Positions 34,163 to 41,400 of a DNA stretch of 64,000 nucleotides are shown here, piece by piece. The DNA is taken from contig OZ240678.1 of the NCBI GenBank assembly GCA_965198905.1, positions 2,170,001 to 2,234,000 of the forward strand. The letters run 5' to 3'. The stretch's first letter is position 1; each line of letters opens with the position of its first letter. The notes beneath the pieces are model-generated. The model saw only the letters and a list, made by a program, of their open reading frames with translations. It searched no databases and was not told where the DNA came from. This stretch comes from CAHJWH01 sp965198905. Its GTDB lineage: Bacteria; Pseudomonadota; Alphaproteobacteria; Caulobacterales; Caulobacteraceae. Position numbers and translations under genes: made by a program.

Positions 34163-36061
34163 ATGCTCACCCCCGTCCTTGCGAGCCCACCCGTCTTCAT
34201 CACCCCCATCCTCGGCCAGGTCGCGGCGGCGGGCGCCAACACCGCGCTGATCCAGCAGGCCCTGTCGCGCGGCGGCCGGGTGGACGTGCGCGGGCAGGGC
34301 GTCGCCTATCTGAGCGCCACCCTGGTGATCGGCGACGCCACCGAGCTGACCCTGGAGGCCGGCCTGACCCTGCGTCAGGCGCCCAACACCAACCGTTCCC
34401 TGCTGCGCACCGCCGCCTCGCTGGCGACGGCTGCGCCGGTGAGCCTGAGCTGGACCTCGGGCCGGCTCTGCACCGTGGCCTGGCCCGCGCACGGGCTGGT
34501 CGCTGGGCAGTCGGTGTGGCTGCAGGGCGCGGCCGCCGCGGCGTCTCAGACGCCCTATCTCGGCGTCTTTCCGGTCGTCTCGGTCACCGACGCCAACACC
34601 TTGGTGGTGCGGCTGCGCCGGCCGCCGACCGCTGCGCCCACCCTGACAGTCACCGCGGTGAAGGCCAATCAGGGCGTCACGGTCCAGGGCGGCGGCCTGT
34701 GGGACTACGACTTCGCCAACAACCCCGTCCCGATCAACGTGGACACCCAGGCGCTGGTCATGGTCGGCGTCGACGGCCTGCTCGCCGACGTGCACGTGCA
34801 GAACGCGTTCAAGTATTGCCTGACGCTGAGCGCTGTCGCCAACTGGAAGGCGGGGCTGCAGACGTCGGCCACCCACTCCGACGGGGTGAAGGTCTATGGC
34901 CCGGCCTTTGACGGCGAGGTGTTGCGGCTGGCCGGCGCGCCGGGGGACGACTTCATCTCCTTCCAGCCCAAGGAGGCCGCGGGCTTCCTGCAGTATCCGC
35001 TGTCCGAAGGCGACATCGTCGGCGTCCGGGGCGGGAACCTGCAGCAGAGCGGCCAGTCCGGCGCCGACACGGTGGGGACGCTCACCTTCTACGCCCACAA
35101 CATCTATGCGCTGGACGACCTCGAGATCGCAGGCGTGCGCGGCGAGAACGGCTATCGCGCGGTGAACCTGCGCAACAGTTCCGACCAGAGCGCGGGCCAG
35201 TTCGGGCGGATCAAGGTCAGCGGCGTCTCCTGCCGCGCGCTCTACCCTGTTTATGCCGACGCCTCGGTCAGCGGCGCTACGCTCACCGGCGACCGGCTGG
35301 AACTGTACTTGGAGAACACCCAGGCCAACGGCGACACCACCAACAACCTCTATCAGGAGCACGTCCACATCGGCGGCAGCGTTAGCGTCAAGACGCTGCG
35401 CATCGGGCTGAAGCTCACCGACCCGGCCTACGGCGCTGTGACGACCTCCTATGCGGTGAACATGGGCGGCAGCGCCAAGCAGCTAGTGCTGGACGAGGGC
35501 CACTTCGCCTGCGCCGCCAACGCCCGCTTCCTGAATATCGGCAATTCCAGCCAGCAGATCACCGTGGACCAGGTGGTGTTCCGCGGCGGCTACTACGCCT
35601 GCGCGCATTTGGTTGACCCCGGCGGCGTCTCCTCGGCCAATTTCGCCAACACGCCCGAGATCGCGCTGGAGCGCACCCGGATGGAGGGGACGGGCAGTAC
35701 CGCCATCGTCGGCCTGTATGGCGCGGCCAACGTCAGCTTCCAGGGCGCGGTGCTGAACAACTGCAACCTCGGCCTGCTGCGCGCCAACGGCTCCTACGCC
35801 TGCACGGTGCGCTCGGTGGGGACGCGCCTGCTGGGCTCCAGCGTCTGGATCACCGCTCCCACCGGATCGCCGAGCTTCACGGTGCAGTCGGAGGAGGTGC
35901 AGACCGACGTGACCGCCGCCTTCATCGCCCGGGTGAACGGCGCCCGCCTGTGGAACACCAACACCGCCGCGGGCTCCCTCGGCCAGGCGGGCGTGGTGGA
36001 CTGCTCCGGGACGGCCAGCGGCTCCTGGAAGCTGCGCGCCCAGCCCAGCCAGACCTACTGA
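34163..36061 (+). CDS. Second right-handed beta-helix (spike) protein
   Basis: 632 residues. After an N-terminal segment (LIQQALSRGGRVDVRGQGVA), strands such as YLSATLVIGDATELTLEAGL, TLVVRLRRPPTA and IALERTRMEGTGSTAIVGLY give a pectin-lyase-like helix. Probably a second receptor-binding spike or depolymerase. Two spikes next to each other is unusual for GTA clusters. Confidence 0.7.
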   Translation: MLTPVLASPPVFITPILGQVAAAGANTALIQQALSRGGRVDVRGQGVAYLSATLVIGDATELTLEAGLTLRQAPNTNRSLLRTAASLATAAPVSLSWTSGRLCTVAWPAHGLVAGQSVWLQGAAAAASQTPYLGVFPVVSVTDANTLVVRLRRPPTAAPTLTVTAVKANQGVTVQGGGLWDYDFANNPVPINVDTQALVMVGVDGLLADVHVQNAFKYCLTLSAVANWKAGLQTSATHSDGVKVYGPAFDGEVLRLAGAPGDDFISFQPKEAAGFLQYPLSEGDIVGVRGGNLQQSGQSGADTVGTLTFYAHNIYALDDLEIAGVRGENGYRAVNLRNSSDQSAGQFGRIKVSGVSCRALYPVYADASVSGATLTGDRLELYLENTQANGDTTNNLYQEHVHIGGSVSVKTLRIGLKLTDPAYGAVTTSYAVNMGGSAKQLVLDEGHFACAANARFLNIGNSSQQITVDQVVFRGGYYACAHLVDPGGVSSANFANTPEIALERTRMEGTGSTAIVGLYGAANVSFQGAVLNNCNLGLLRANGSYACTVRSVGTRLLGSSVWITAPTGSPSFTVQSEEVQTDVTAAFIARVNGARLWNTNTAAGSLGQAGVVDCSGTASGSWKLRAQPSQTY

Positions 36062-36072
36062 GGGCCTGAACC

Positions 36073-36273
36073 ATGAAGAGTTTTCTGGCGCCCCGCGCGT
36101 GGCTTGCGGCTTGCGTGATCGCACTGGTGGCGGCGAGCGAGGCGGCGCTGTTCGCGGGGCTGGCCAAGTCGGAGGTCCGCGACATCGTCAACGTCGTGGT
36201 CGGGGTCGTGATCGCCAAGTTCGGCACCGTCTACGACTACTACTTCGGCAGCGCCAAGCCGCCGGCGGACTGA
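36073..36273 (+). CDS. Small membrane protein, possible holin
   Basis: 66 residues with two hydrophobic stretches (AWLAACVIALVAASEAALFA and IVNVVVGVVIAKFGTVYDYY). Position before the endolysin and size fit a class II-like holin that would release lysozyme. No family is certain. Confidence 0.5.
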   Translation: MKSFLAPRAWLAACVIALVAASEAALFAGLAKSEVRDIVNVVVGVVIAKFGTVYDYYFGSAKPPAD

Positions 36274-36280
36274 GTTCTTT

Positions 36281-36382
36281 TCCCTCTCCCTTGAGGGGAG
36301 GGCCAGGGTGGGGGGACGTGTCCACCGCCGCGCCCTAACCGGACACGGCCCCCACCCCGACCCTCCCCTCAAGGGAGAGGGA
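36281..36382. repeat. Palindromic repeat family A, copy 6 (IR-spacer-IR)
   Basis: Left arm CTCTCCCTTGAGGGGAGGG; right arm CGACCCTCCCCTCAAGGGAG. Spacer about 40 bases containing CGTGTCCACC and CCGGACACGG. Confidence 0.9.
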
Positions 36383-36400
36383 GCATCGCGACCTACCCCC

Positions 36401-36436
36401 GCCGCCTCCTGCCGACACGCAGGGGGCGGCTTTTTT
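36401..36436 (+). terminator. Rho-independent terminator
   Basis: Hairpin GCCGCCTCCTGC ... GCAGGGGGCGGC (one G-T pair) followed by six T. It separates the holin-like gene from the lysozyme genes and suggests that these are transcribed differently. Confidence 0.75.
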
Positions 36437-36455
36437 CGTTTTGGAGACCTGCGAG

Positions 36456-36557
36456 ATGAGCTGGATGGACCTGATCGGCTGCGGCGCGGTGATCGCCCCC
36501 GCCGCCTTCTGCTGCGTGCTGACCCTGCTGGGCGCCTTCGAGGAGCCCCGGCTATGA
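36456..36557 (+). CDS. 33-residue membrane peptide
   Basis: MSWMDLIGCGAVIAPAAFCC is followed by VLTLLGAFEEPRL; one membrane helix. A TTGGAG ribosome site lies before it and its stop overlaps the lysozyme start (ATGA). A pinholin-like or leader role is possible, not shown. Confidence 0.5.
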   Translation: MSWMDLIGCGAVIAPAAFCCVLTLLGAFEEPRL

Positions 36558-37024
36558 CCACGCCTGAGCTGAAGGACGACCTGATCGCGGACGAGGGCCT
36601 GCGCGAGCACGCCTATGCCGACGCCGGCGGGGTCTGGACCATCGGCGTCGGCCATACCGGGGCGGAGGTCCGCCGCGGTATGGTCTGGACCCGGGAGGCC
36701 TGCCTGCTGGCCCTGGCCCACGACGTCGCCCGGGTCGAGGCGGGGCTGGACGCCCATCTGCCCTGGTGGCGGCGTCTTCGCCCTGAGCGCCAGGATGTGC
36801 TGGCCAATATGGGCTTCAACCTCGGCGTGGAGGGGCTGCTGGACTTTCGCCACACCCTGGAGGCGGTGCGGGCCGCCGACTACGCCGCCGCCTCAGCCCA
36901 CATGCTCTCCAGCGAACCCTGGCGCTCGCAGGTGGGCGCCCGGGCCGAGCGGCTGGCGGCCCAGATGCTGACCGGTGTGCGCACAGGTGCGCGCGCCTGT
37001 GCGAAAGGGGAGGGCGCGCCATGA
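36554..37024 (+). CDS. Phage lysozyme (GH24, T4-type endolysin)
   Basis: 156 residues. Catalytic Glu in LIADEGLREHAYADAGG and the WTIGVGHTGAEVRRGM stretch carry the E/D/T active-site pattern of glycoside hydrolase 24; QDVLANMGFNLGVEGLLDF is typical too. It hydrolyses peptidoglycan. No signal peptide, so export would rely on a holin. Coupled to the next gene by ATGA. Confidence 0.9.
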   Translation: MTTPELKDDLIADEGLREHAYADAGGVWTIGVGHTGAEVRRGMVWTREACLLALAHDVARVEAGLDAHLPWWRRLRPERQDVLANMGFNLGVEGLLDFRHTLEAVRAADYAAASAHMLSSEPWRSQVGARAERLAAQMLTGVRTGARACAKGEGAP

Positions 37025-37377
37025 CCAGCGCAGCCTGGACGGCGGCGAGTTCGGCCGCGGGCGTGGTGGGCGTGTTCATCGTGCTCGTGCGCCACATGCT
37101 GGCCAGCGCCCGGGAGCAGGGCGCCCGGGACGAGCGCGAGCGTCAGACCACCACCCGCATCGACAAGCTGGAATGCCGGGTGGAGGCCCTGGCCACCATC
37201 GAGAAGCACATCGCAGGCCTCGATGCGACGGTGTCCGGCTGGGACAAGCGGTTCGAGAGTCTGGAGGACATGGTCCGCGACGGTTTCGACAAGTTTGACC
37301 ACCTGCTGCGTCCGGTGCTCAAGATCGCCGCGCCGGGTCGGCGCGCCACGAGCGGTCGATCGGCCGCGGAAACCTGA
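37021..37377 (+). CDS. Membrane-anchored coiled-coil protein, possible i-spanin or holin-associated
   Basis: 118 residues. An N-terminal membrane helix (ASSAAGVVGVFIVLVRHMLA) is followed by a charged coiled coil (RQTTTRIDKLECRVEALATI). Size, topology and position after the lysozyme fit a spanin-like lysis protein; no lipoprotein partner was identified. Confidence 0.5.
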   Translation: MTSAAWTAASSAAGVVGVFIVLVRHMLASAREQGARDERERQTTTRIDKLECRVEALATIEKHIAGLDATVSGWDKRFESLEDMVRDGFDKFDHLLRPVLKIAAPGRRATSGRSAAET

Positions 37378-37383
37378 ACCGCC

Positions 37384-37731
37384 CTATTGTCCGCGGTTGT
37401 GGCGGGTGGGGGCGACGTAGGCCTGGACGCTGTCAATCCGGTGGCGGCGACCGCGCTTGCGCTGCGGCTCCCTATGGCGGCGGCCGAGCATCAGCCCGTG
37501 GCTGAGCGAGACGGCGAACCACAGCGCCAGGAAAACCAGCGCCTGGCGGAACAGCAGCCAGAAGACAAAGCCGCCCGCGCTGTCGGACCCCCAGCTGCGC
37601 CAGAGCAGCCAAGCGTCGAGAAGCGTGCAGGGACCCCAGAAGGCCAGCACCGCGAGCTGAAGGAACAGACGCACCCGACGATCCGAGCGCGGCGTGTCCG
37701 AAGCGGCTTCGACGTCATAGAAGCTGTGCAC
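37384..37731 (-). CDS. Hypothetical membrane protein
   Basis: About 115 residues from GTG 37731 (preceded by GGGGGACAGGC). Two or three hydrophobic segments (LFLQLAVLAFWGPCTLLDAW, FVFWLLFRQALVFLALWFAV) and a basic C-terminus (RREPQ-like RHREPQRKRGRRHRIDSVQA). No family recognised. It is convergent with the lysis genes and marks the phage/host boundary. Confidence 0.5.
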   Translation of the reverse strand: MHSFYDVEAASDTPRSDRRVRLFLQLAVLAFWGPCTLLDAWLLWRSWGSDSAGGFVFWLLFRQALVFLALWFAVSLSHGLMLGRRHREPQRKRGRRHRIDSVQAYVAPTRHNRGQ

Positions 37732-37823
37732 GCCTGTCCCCCATGCTCCGCGCCCAACGCCTTGCGTCCTGACTAGCCGATCGGGCTTAAGGGCGGGTAA
37801 AAGCCGGACGGAGGGAGACGACC

Positions 37824-37979
37824 ATGGCCCGTGCCGAAGACCGCGACGCAAAGCTCGCCGCAGCGCTGCGCGCCAACCTGCGCCGCCGCAAGGCCGCCGC
37901 CTCCGCCCCGGCCCGGACAGGGTCGCCCGGGACGCCGGGGCCAAGCGCCGAAAACGAGGATCCCGAGCCGTCGGACTGA
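37824..37979 (+). CDS. Small conserved basic protein upstream of tatA
   Basis: 51 residues, MARAEDRDAKLAAALRANLR then RRKAAASAPAR and an acidic tail. A strong GGAGGGAG ribosome site is present. Its size, N-terminus and position next to the tat operon suggest a genuine gene; function unknown. Confidence 0.6.
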   Translation: MARAEDRDAKLAAALRANLRRRKAAASAPARTGSPGTPGPSAENEDPEPSD

Positions 37980-38080
37980 GGCCTCAGGCCGACGCGCCTT
38001 GGCGCAGGGGCATGGAAAGGCCTATATCCCATGTTCAGGTGGTTTAGTGGGGCGTCGGTCCTGCGTTCGGAGAAGATGTC

Positions 38081-38347
38081 ATGGGCGGCCTCAGTCCTAT
38101 CCACTGGCTAATCGTGCTGGGCGTCGGCGCGGTGGTGTTCGGCGGCCGGGGCAAGTTGTCCTCGATCATGGGCGACGCCGCCAAGGGCATCCGCGCATTC
38201 AAGGACGGCCTCAAGGACGAGACGGCGACGCCGACGACCACGACGCCCGCCCAGATCGTAGCCCCCCCGGTCGTCGCGTCGCAGCCCGTCATGTCCCCCA
38301 CGGGCGCTTCCGCTCCCGTCGTCGAGCGTGAGGACATCACCCGCTGA
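38081..38347 (+). CDS. tatA: Sec-independent protein translocase subunit TatA
   Basis: 88 residues. The single membrane helix (HWLIVLGVGAVVFGGRGKL) is followed by the amphipathic helix (SSIMGDAAKGIRAFKDGLKD) and a flexible Thr/Pro-rich tail, the standard TatA layout. It oligomerises to form the pore for folded proteins carrying twin-arginine signals. First gene of tatABC. Two likely Tat substrates in the window are the proteins at 4861 and 57690. Confidence 0.93.
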   Translation: MGGLSPIHWLIVLGVGAVVFGGRGKLSSIMGDAAKGIRAFKDGLKDETATPTTTTPAQIVAPPVVASQPVMSPTGASAPVVEREDITR

Positions 38348-38396
38348 CGCGCCCGCCGGCCGGACGACGTTTCGGCCGTGATCCGGATCGGACAAG

Positions 38397-38879
38397 ATGT
38401 TTCTAGACGCCGGCGCAGAGGAGATCATGGTCGTGGCCGTGGTCGCGCTGATCTTCGTGGGTCCCAAGGACCTGCCGATCGTGCTGCGCAAGGTCGGCCA
38501 GTTCACCGCCAAGATGCGCGGTCTGGCGGCCGAGTTCCGGGCCAGCTTCGACGAGTTGGCGCGCCAGTCCGAACTCGACGAGCTGAAGCGCGAGGTTGAG
38601 GCTCTGCGCCGTGGCGATCTGGTCGCTCCGGTGCGGCAGATGGTCGATAGCCACTTCGAGAGCCTGCACCGCGAGATCGGCGCGCCTCCGCCCGCTGGTT
38701 TCGGCGCGCGCGAAGGAGAGGTTATGCCCGGGCCTGATGCGCCCCTGGCGTTGCCCCAGCCCGTCGAGGCGACCCCCGCCCAGCCGCCGGTCATGACCCA
38801 TCGTCCGTCCGCAATTTCGCCGGCGCCTGAAGCCGCAGAGCCGCACGACGCAGCCCCGGCGCCGGAACGCGCCGGGTGA
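38397..38879 (+). CDS. tatB: Sec-independent protein translocase subunit TatB
   Basis: 160 residues. FLDAGAEEIMVVAVVALIFV with GPKDLPIVLRKVGQFTAKMR is the TatB membrane helix, hinge and amphipathic helix. The long Pro/Ala-rich C-terminus is typical of alphaproteobacteria. It forms the signal-peptide receptor with TatC. Its stop overlaps the GTG start of tatC (GTGA). Confidence 0.93.
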   Translation: MFLDAGAEEIMVVAVVALIFVGPKDLPIVLRKVGQFTAKMRGLAAEFRASFDELARQSELDELKREVEALRRGDLVAPVRQMVDSHFESLHREIGAPPPAGFGAREGEVMPGPDAPLALPQPVEATPAQPPVMTHRPSAISPAPEAAEPHDAAPAPERAG

Positions 38880-39754
38880 GCGTGCGCGACGAAAGCGAGA
38901 TCGAAGCCTCCCGCGCGCCGTTGATGGATCACCTGGTCGAGCTGCGTCGGCGGCTCGTGATCTGCGTGGCGGCCCTGGTGGTCGGCTTCATCGTCTGTTT
39001 CATCTTCTCCCAACAGATATACCTGCTGCTGCTGCGCCCGTTCGAGATGGCGGGCAGCTTGATCGCCGAGCAGAAGCACACCGGCCACAAGGGTCCGTTC
39101 GACCTGCTGTTCGCCATCACCGGCCTGCGCAAGGTCACCGGCCACGCCGACAACCTGCGGCTGGTGTTCACCGCGCCGCTGGAGTTCTTCTTCACCAAGA
39201 TGAAGCTGGCGGGCTTCGGGGCGGTGATGATCTGTTTCCCGGTGATCGCCTGGCAACTCTACCGCTTCGTGGCGCCGGGGCTGTATCGCAAGGAGAAGGC
39301 GGCCTTTTTGCCGTTCCTGATCGCGGCGCCCCTGCTGTTCCTGGCCGGGGCGGCGCTCGTCTATTTCATCATGCTGCCGTTCGTGCTGTGGTTCTCGCTG
39401 TCTCAGCAGATCGTGGACGCCCACGTCCAGGTCGACCTGCTGCCCAAGGTCAGCGACTACCTCGACCTGGTCACCCACATGCTGCTGGCGTTCGGGCTGT
39501 GCTTCCAGCTTCCCGTGGTGCTGTCGCTGGCCGGGCTGGCGGGGCTGGTCGACGCCGCGACGCTCGCCAAGGGCAGGCGGTATGCGATCCTTGGCATCGT
39601 CGTGGTCGCCGCGGTGGTCACCCCGCCCGATCCGGTCAGCCAGTGTCTGCTGACCATCCCGATCTACGGCCTCTACGAGGTTAGCATCTGGTGCGTCCGC
39701 CTGATCCAGCTCCGCCGCAAACGCCAAGAGGCAAGCGAGCTGGTCGCGACCTGA
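38876..39754 (+). CDS. tatC: Sec-independent protein translocase subunit TatC
   Basis: 292 residues with six membrane helices. PLMDHLVELRRRLVICVAAL is the conserved N-terminal receptor patch; APLEFFFTKMKLA, QLYRFVAPGLYRKEKAAFLP and the TPPDPVSQCLLTIPIYGLYE signature follow. A roughly 45-residue first periplasmic loop (AGSLIAEQKHTGHKG and following) is longer than in E. coli TatC. GTG start coupled to tatB. Confidence 0.95.
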   Translation: MSVRDESEIEASRAPLMDHLVELRRRLVICVAALVVGFIVCFIFSQQIYLLLLRPFEMAGSLIAEQKHTGHKGPFDLLFAITGLRKVTGHADNLRLVFTAPLEFFFTKMKLAGFGAVMICFPVIAWQLYRFVAPGLYRKEKAAFLPFLIAAPLLFLAGAALVYFIMLPFVLWFSLSQQIVDAHVQVDLLPKVSDYLDLVTHMLLAFGLCFQLPVVLSLAGLAGLVDAATLAKGRRYAILGIVVVAAVVTPPDPVSQCLLTIPIYGLYEVSIWCVRLIQLRRKRQEASELVAT

Positions 39755-39760
39755 GGCCAT

Positions 39761-39788
39761 CTTCCCTCCCCTGGAAGGAGAGGGAGAA
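39761..39788. repeat. Partial family A hairpin after tatC
   Basis: CTTCCCTCCCCTGGAAGGAG with AGGGAGAAG; single imperfect hairpin in the tatC-serS gap. Confidence 0.5.
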
Positions 39789-39864
39789 GAGCGCCGCTTC
39801 CCCTCCGCGCCCGGCGCCTCTAGACAGTGCGCACGCGCATCTCGCCCCTGAGTCTCCTCCCGCA

Positions 39865-41400
39865 ATGTTCGACGTGAAGGCCATCCGCGACGACCGCGCC
39901 GTGTTCGACCGCGGCTGGACCTCGCGCGGGCTGGACGGCCCTACGGCCACTCAGGGCATCCTCGACGCAGACGCGAAGCGCCGCGCCGCCAAGGCCGCCT
40001 TCGAGACCGCCCAGGCCCGCCGCAACGAAGCCTCCAAGCTGATCGGCGCCGCCAAGAAGGCCGGCGATGAGGCGCGGGCCGCCGAGCTGATGGCCGAGGT
40101 CGAGGTGCTGAAGGCCAGGCTCGCCGGCCTGCCGGAGGCCGAGAAGGCCGAAGCTGAAAAGCTGCGCGAACTGCTCTCCGGCCTCCCCAACCTCCCCGCC
40201 GACGACGTGCCGCCCGGCGCCGACGAGCACGGCAACGTGGAGCAGGCGGATCGCCGCTTCGGCAATCCTGCCGCTCTTCCCGCCGGCCGGCTGAACGACC
40301 CCAAGGACCACGTGGAGCTTGGCGAGCGGTTGGGCATGATGGACTTCGAGGCCGCCGCCCGCATGTCTGGCGCCCGCTTCGTGGTGCTGAAGCGCGACCT
40401 CGCCCGCCTGGAGCGCGCGCTCGGCCAGTTCATGCTCGACCTGCAGACGCGGGAGCATGAGTACGAGGAGGTGTCGCCGCCGTTGCTGGTGAAAGACGAG
40501 GCAATGTTCGGCACCGGACAGCTACCAAAATTTGGCGAGGATCTTTTCTATTCAACAAGTGTACGTAAGGCGCAGCCGCGTGACGTTGACCTTTTCAGGC
40601 CTGAAGGTTACGCGAAAAGACTGTTAACTTTAAACCCCGGGGTGGGTAAATCTAATCTTATAGTCAGCGCGCTCACTATTCTTGACGTCATTAATAAATC
40701 TCTCGACAGTGCCCTTTATCCGGAACCGGAGCTGCGCAGGCTAAGCGCTATCCGAAAAGTCCTGGCGCATTCCAGCACTACTGCCGAAACCCTATGGATG
40801 CTGCCGACTGCCGAAGTCTCCCTCACCAACCTCGTCCGTGAGCAGATCACGCCGGAGGAGCAGCTTCCCCTTCGCTTCACCGCCCTCACCCCCTGCTTCC
40901 GCTCCGAGGCCGGGGCGTCGGGGCGGGACACGCGGGGGATGATCCGCCAGCACCAGTTCACCAAGTGCGAGCTGGTCTCCATCACCACGCCCGAAGCGTC
41001 CGAAGCCGAACACGCCCGCATGGTCGACTGCGCCGAAGCGGTGCTGAAGCGGCTGGAGCTGCCGTTTCGAACCATGCTGCTCTGCGCCGGCGACATGGGC
41101 TTCACGGCCGCTAAGACCTACGACCTGGAGGTCTGGCTGCCGTCCCAGGCGACCTATCGCGAGATCAGTTCGATCTCCAACTGCGGCGACTTCCAGGCCC
41201 GGCGCATGGACGCCCGCATCAAGAAGACCGGCGAAAAGGGCACACGCTTCCCCCACACCCTGAACGGATCAGGCCTCGCGGTCGGCCGCACCCTGGTCGC
41301 GGTGATGGAGAACTACCAGGACGAAGGCGGCCGCATCGCCATCCCCCCTGCGCTGCAAGCCTATATGGGCGGCATGACGCATATCGGAGATGGCGCATGA
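39865..41400 (+). CDS. serS: Seryl-tRNA synthetase with an in-frame AT-rich insertion
   Basis: 511 residues, against about 430 in typical bacterial SerRS. The N-terminal tRNA-binding coiled coil (AAFETAQARRNEASKLIGAA), LTNLVREQI, motif 2 region FRSEAGASGRDTRGMIRQHQ, CAGDMGFTAAKTYDLEVW and motif 3 NGSGLAVGRTLVAVMENYQ are all present. Between PKFGEDLF (ending at residue 228) and MLPTAEVSLTN (from 312) lie 83 residues where E. coli has about 18. That stretch and its left flank use AT-rich codons unlike the rest of the gene. ATG 39865 chosen because the protein then starts MFDVKAIRDD; no clear Shine-Dalgarno site. Confidence 0.93.
   Translation: MFDVKAIRDDRAVFDRGWTSRGLDGPTATQGILDADAKRRAAKAAFETAQARRNEASKLIGAAKKAGDEARAAELMAEVEVLKARLAGLPEAEKAEAEKLRELLSGLPNLPADDVPPGADEHGNVEQADRRFGNPAALPAGRLNDPKDHVELGERLGMMDFEAAARMSGARFVVLKRDLARLERALGQFMLDLQTREHEYEEVSPPLLVKDEAMFGTGQLPKFGEDLFYSTSVRKAQPRDVDLFRPEGYAKRLLTLNPGVGKSNLIVSALTILDVINKSLDSALYPEPELRRLSAIRKVLAHSSTTAETLWMLPTAEVSLTNLVREQITPEEQLPLRFTALTPCFRSEAGASGRDTRGMIRQHQFTKCELVSITTPEASEAEHARMVDCAEAVLKRLELPFRTMLLCAGDMGFTAAKTYDLEVWLPSQATYREISSISNCGDFQARRMDARIKKTGEKGTRFPHTLNGSGLAVGRTLVAVMENYQDEGGRIAIPPALQAYMGGMTHIGDGA
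40520..40797 (+). other. Low-GC in-frame segment within serS
   Basis: Codons such as CTA, TTA, ACT, AAA, AAT dominate here. By hand count, 32 of 80 bases between 40621 and 40700 are G or C, well below the flanking serS. The frame stays open. It contains several short palindromes (TTCAGGCCTGAA, CCCCGGGG, TGACGTCA, AGCGCGCT). The change in codon use starts inside the conserved GQLPKFGEDLF codons, so it looks like a replaced patch rather than a clean insertion. Confidence 0.8.

Larger units (their letters stand above)
15726..37377 (+). mobile_element. Phage-derived head-tail-lysis cluster, GTA-like or defective prophage
   Basis: About 21.6 kb, nearly all on the plus strand. Order: terminase small/large, portal, prohead protease, major capsid, connector, tail terminator, tail tube, tail chaperones, tape measure, DUF2460, DUF2163, NlpC/P60, tail tip, spikes, membrane/lysis genes. 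This is the alphaproteobacterial gene transfer agent (RcGTA g2-g15) order, also found in some siphophages. No integrase, repressor, replication or excision gene and no att repeats were found. Host palindromic repeats occupy most of its gaps, implying long residence. Confidence 0.85.

Noticed and set aside
15726..37377. Tailocin (headless phage tail) interpretation
   Set aside because: Terminase, portal, protease and capsid genes are present, so a DNA-packaging particle is more likely.
40520..40797. Intein within SerRS
   Set aside because: Far too short and without the N-terminal Cys/Ser block or the C-terminal His-Asn motif of inteins.
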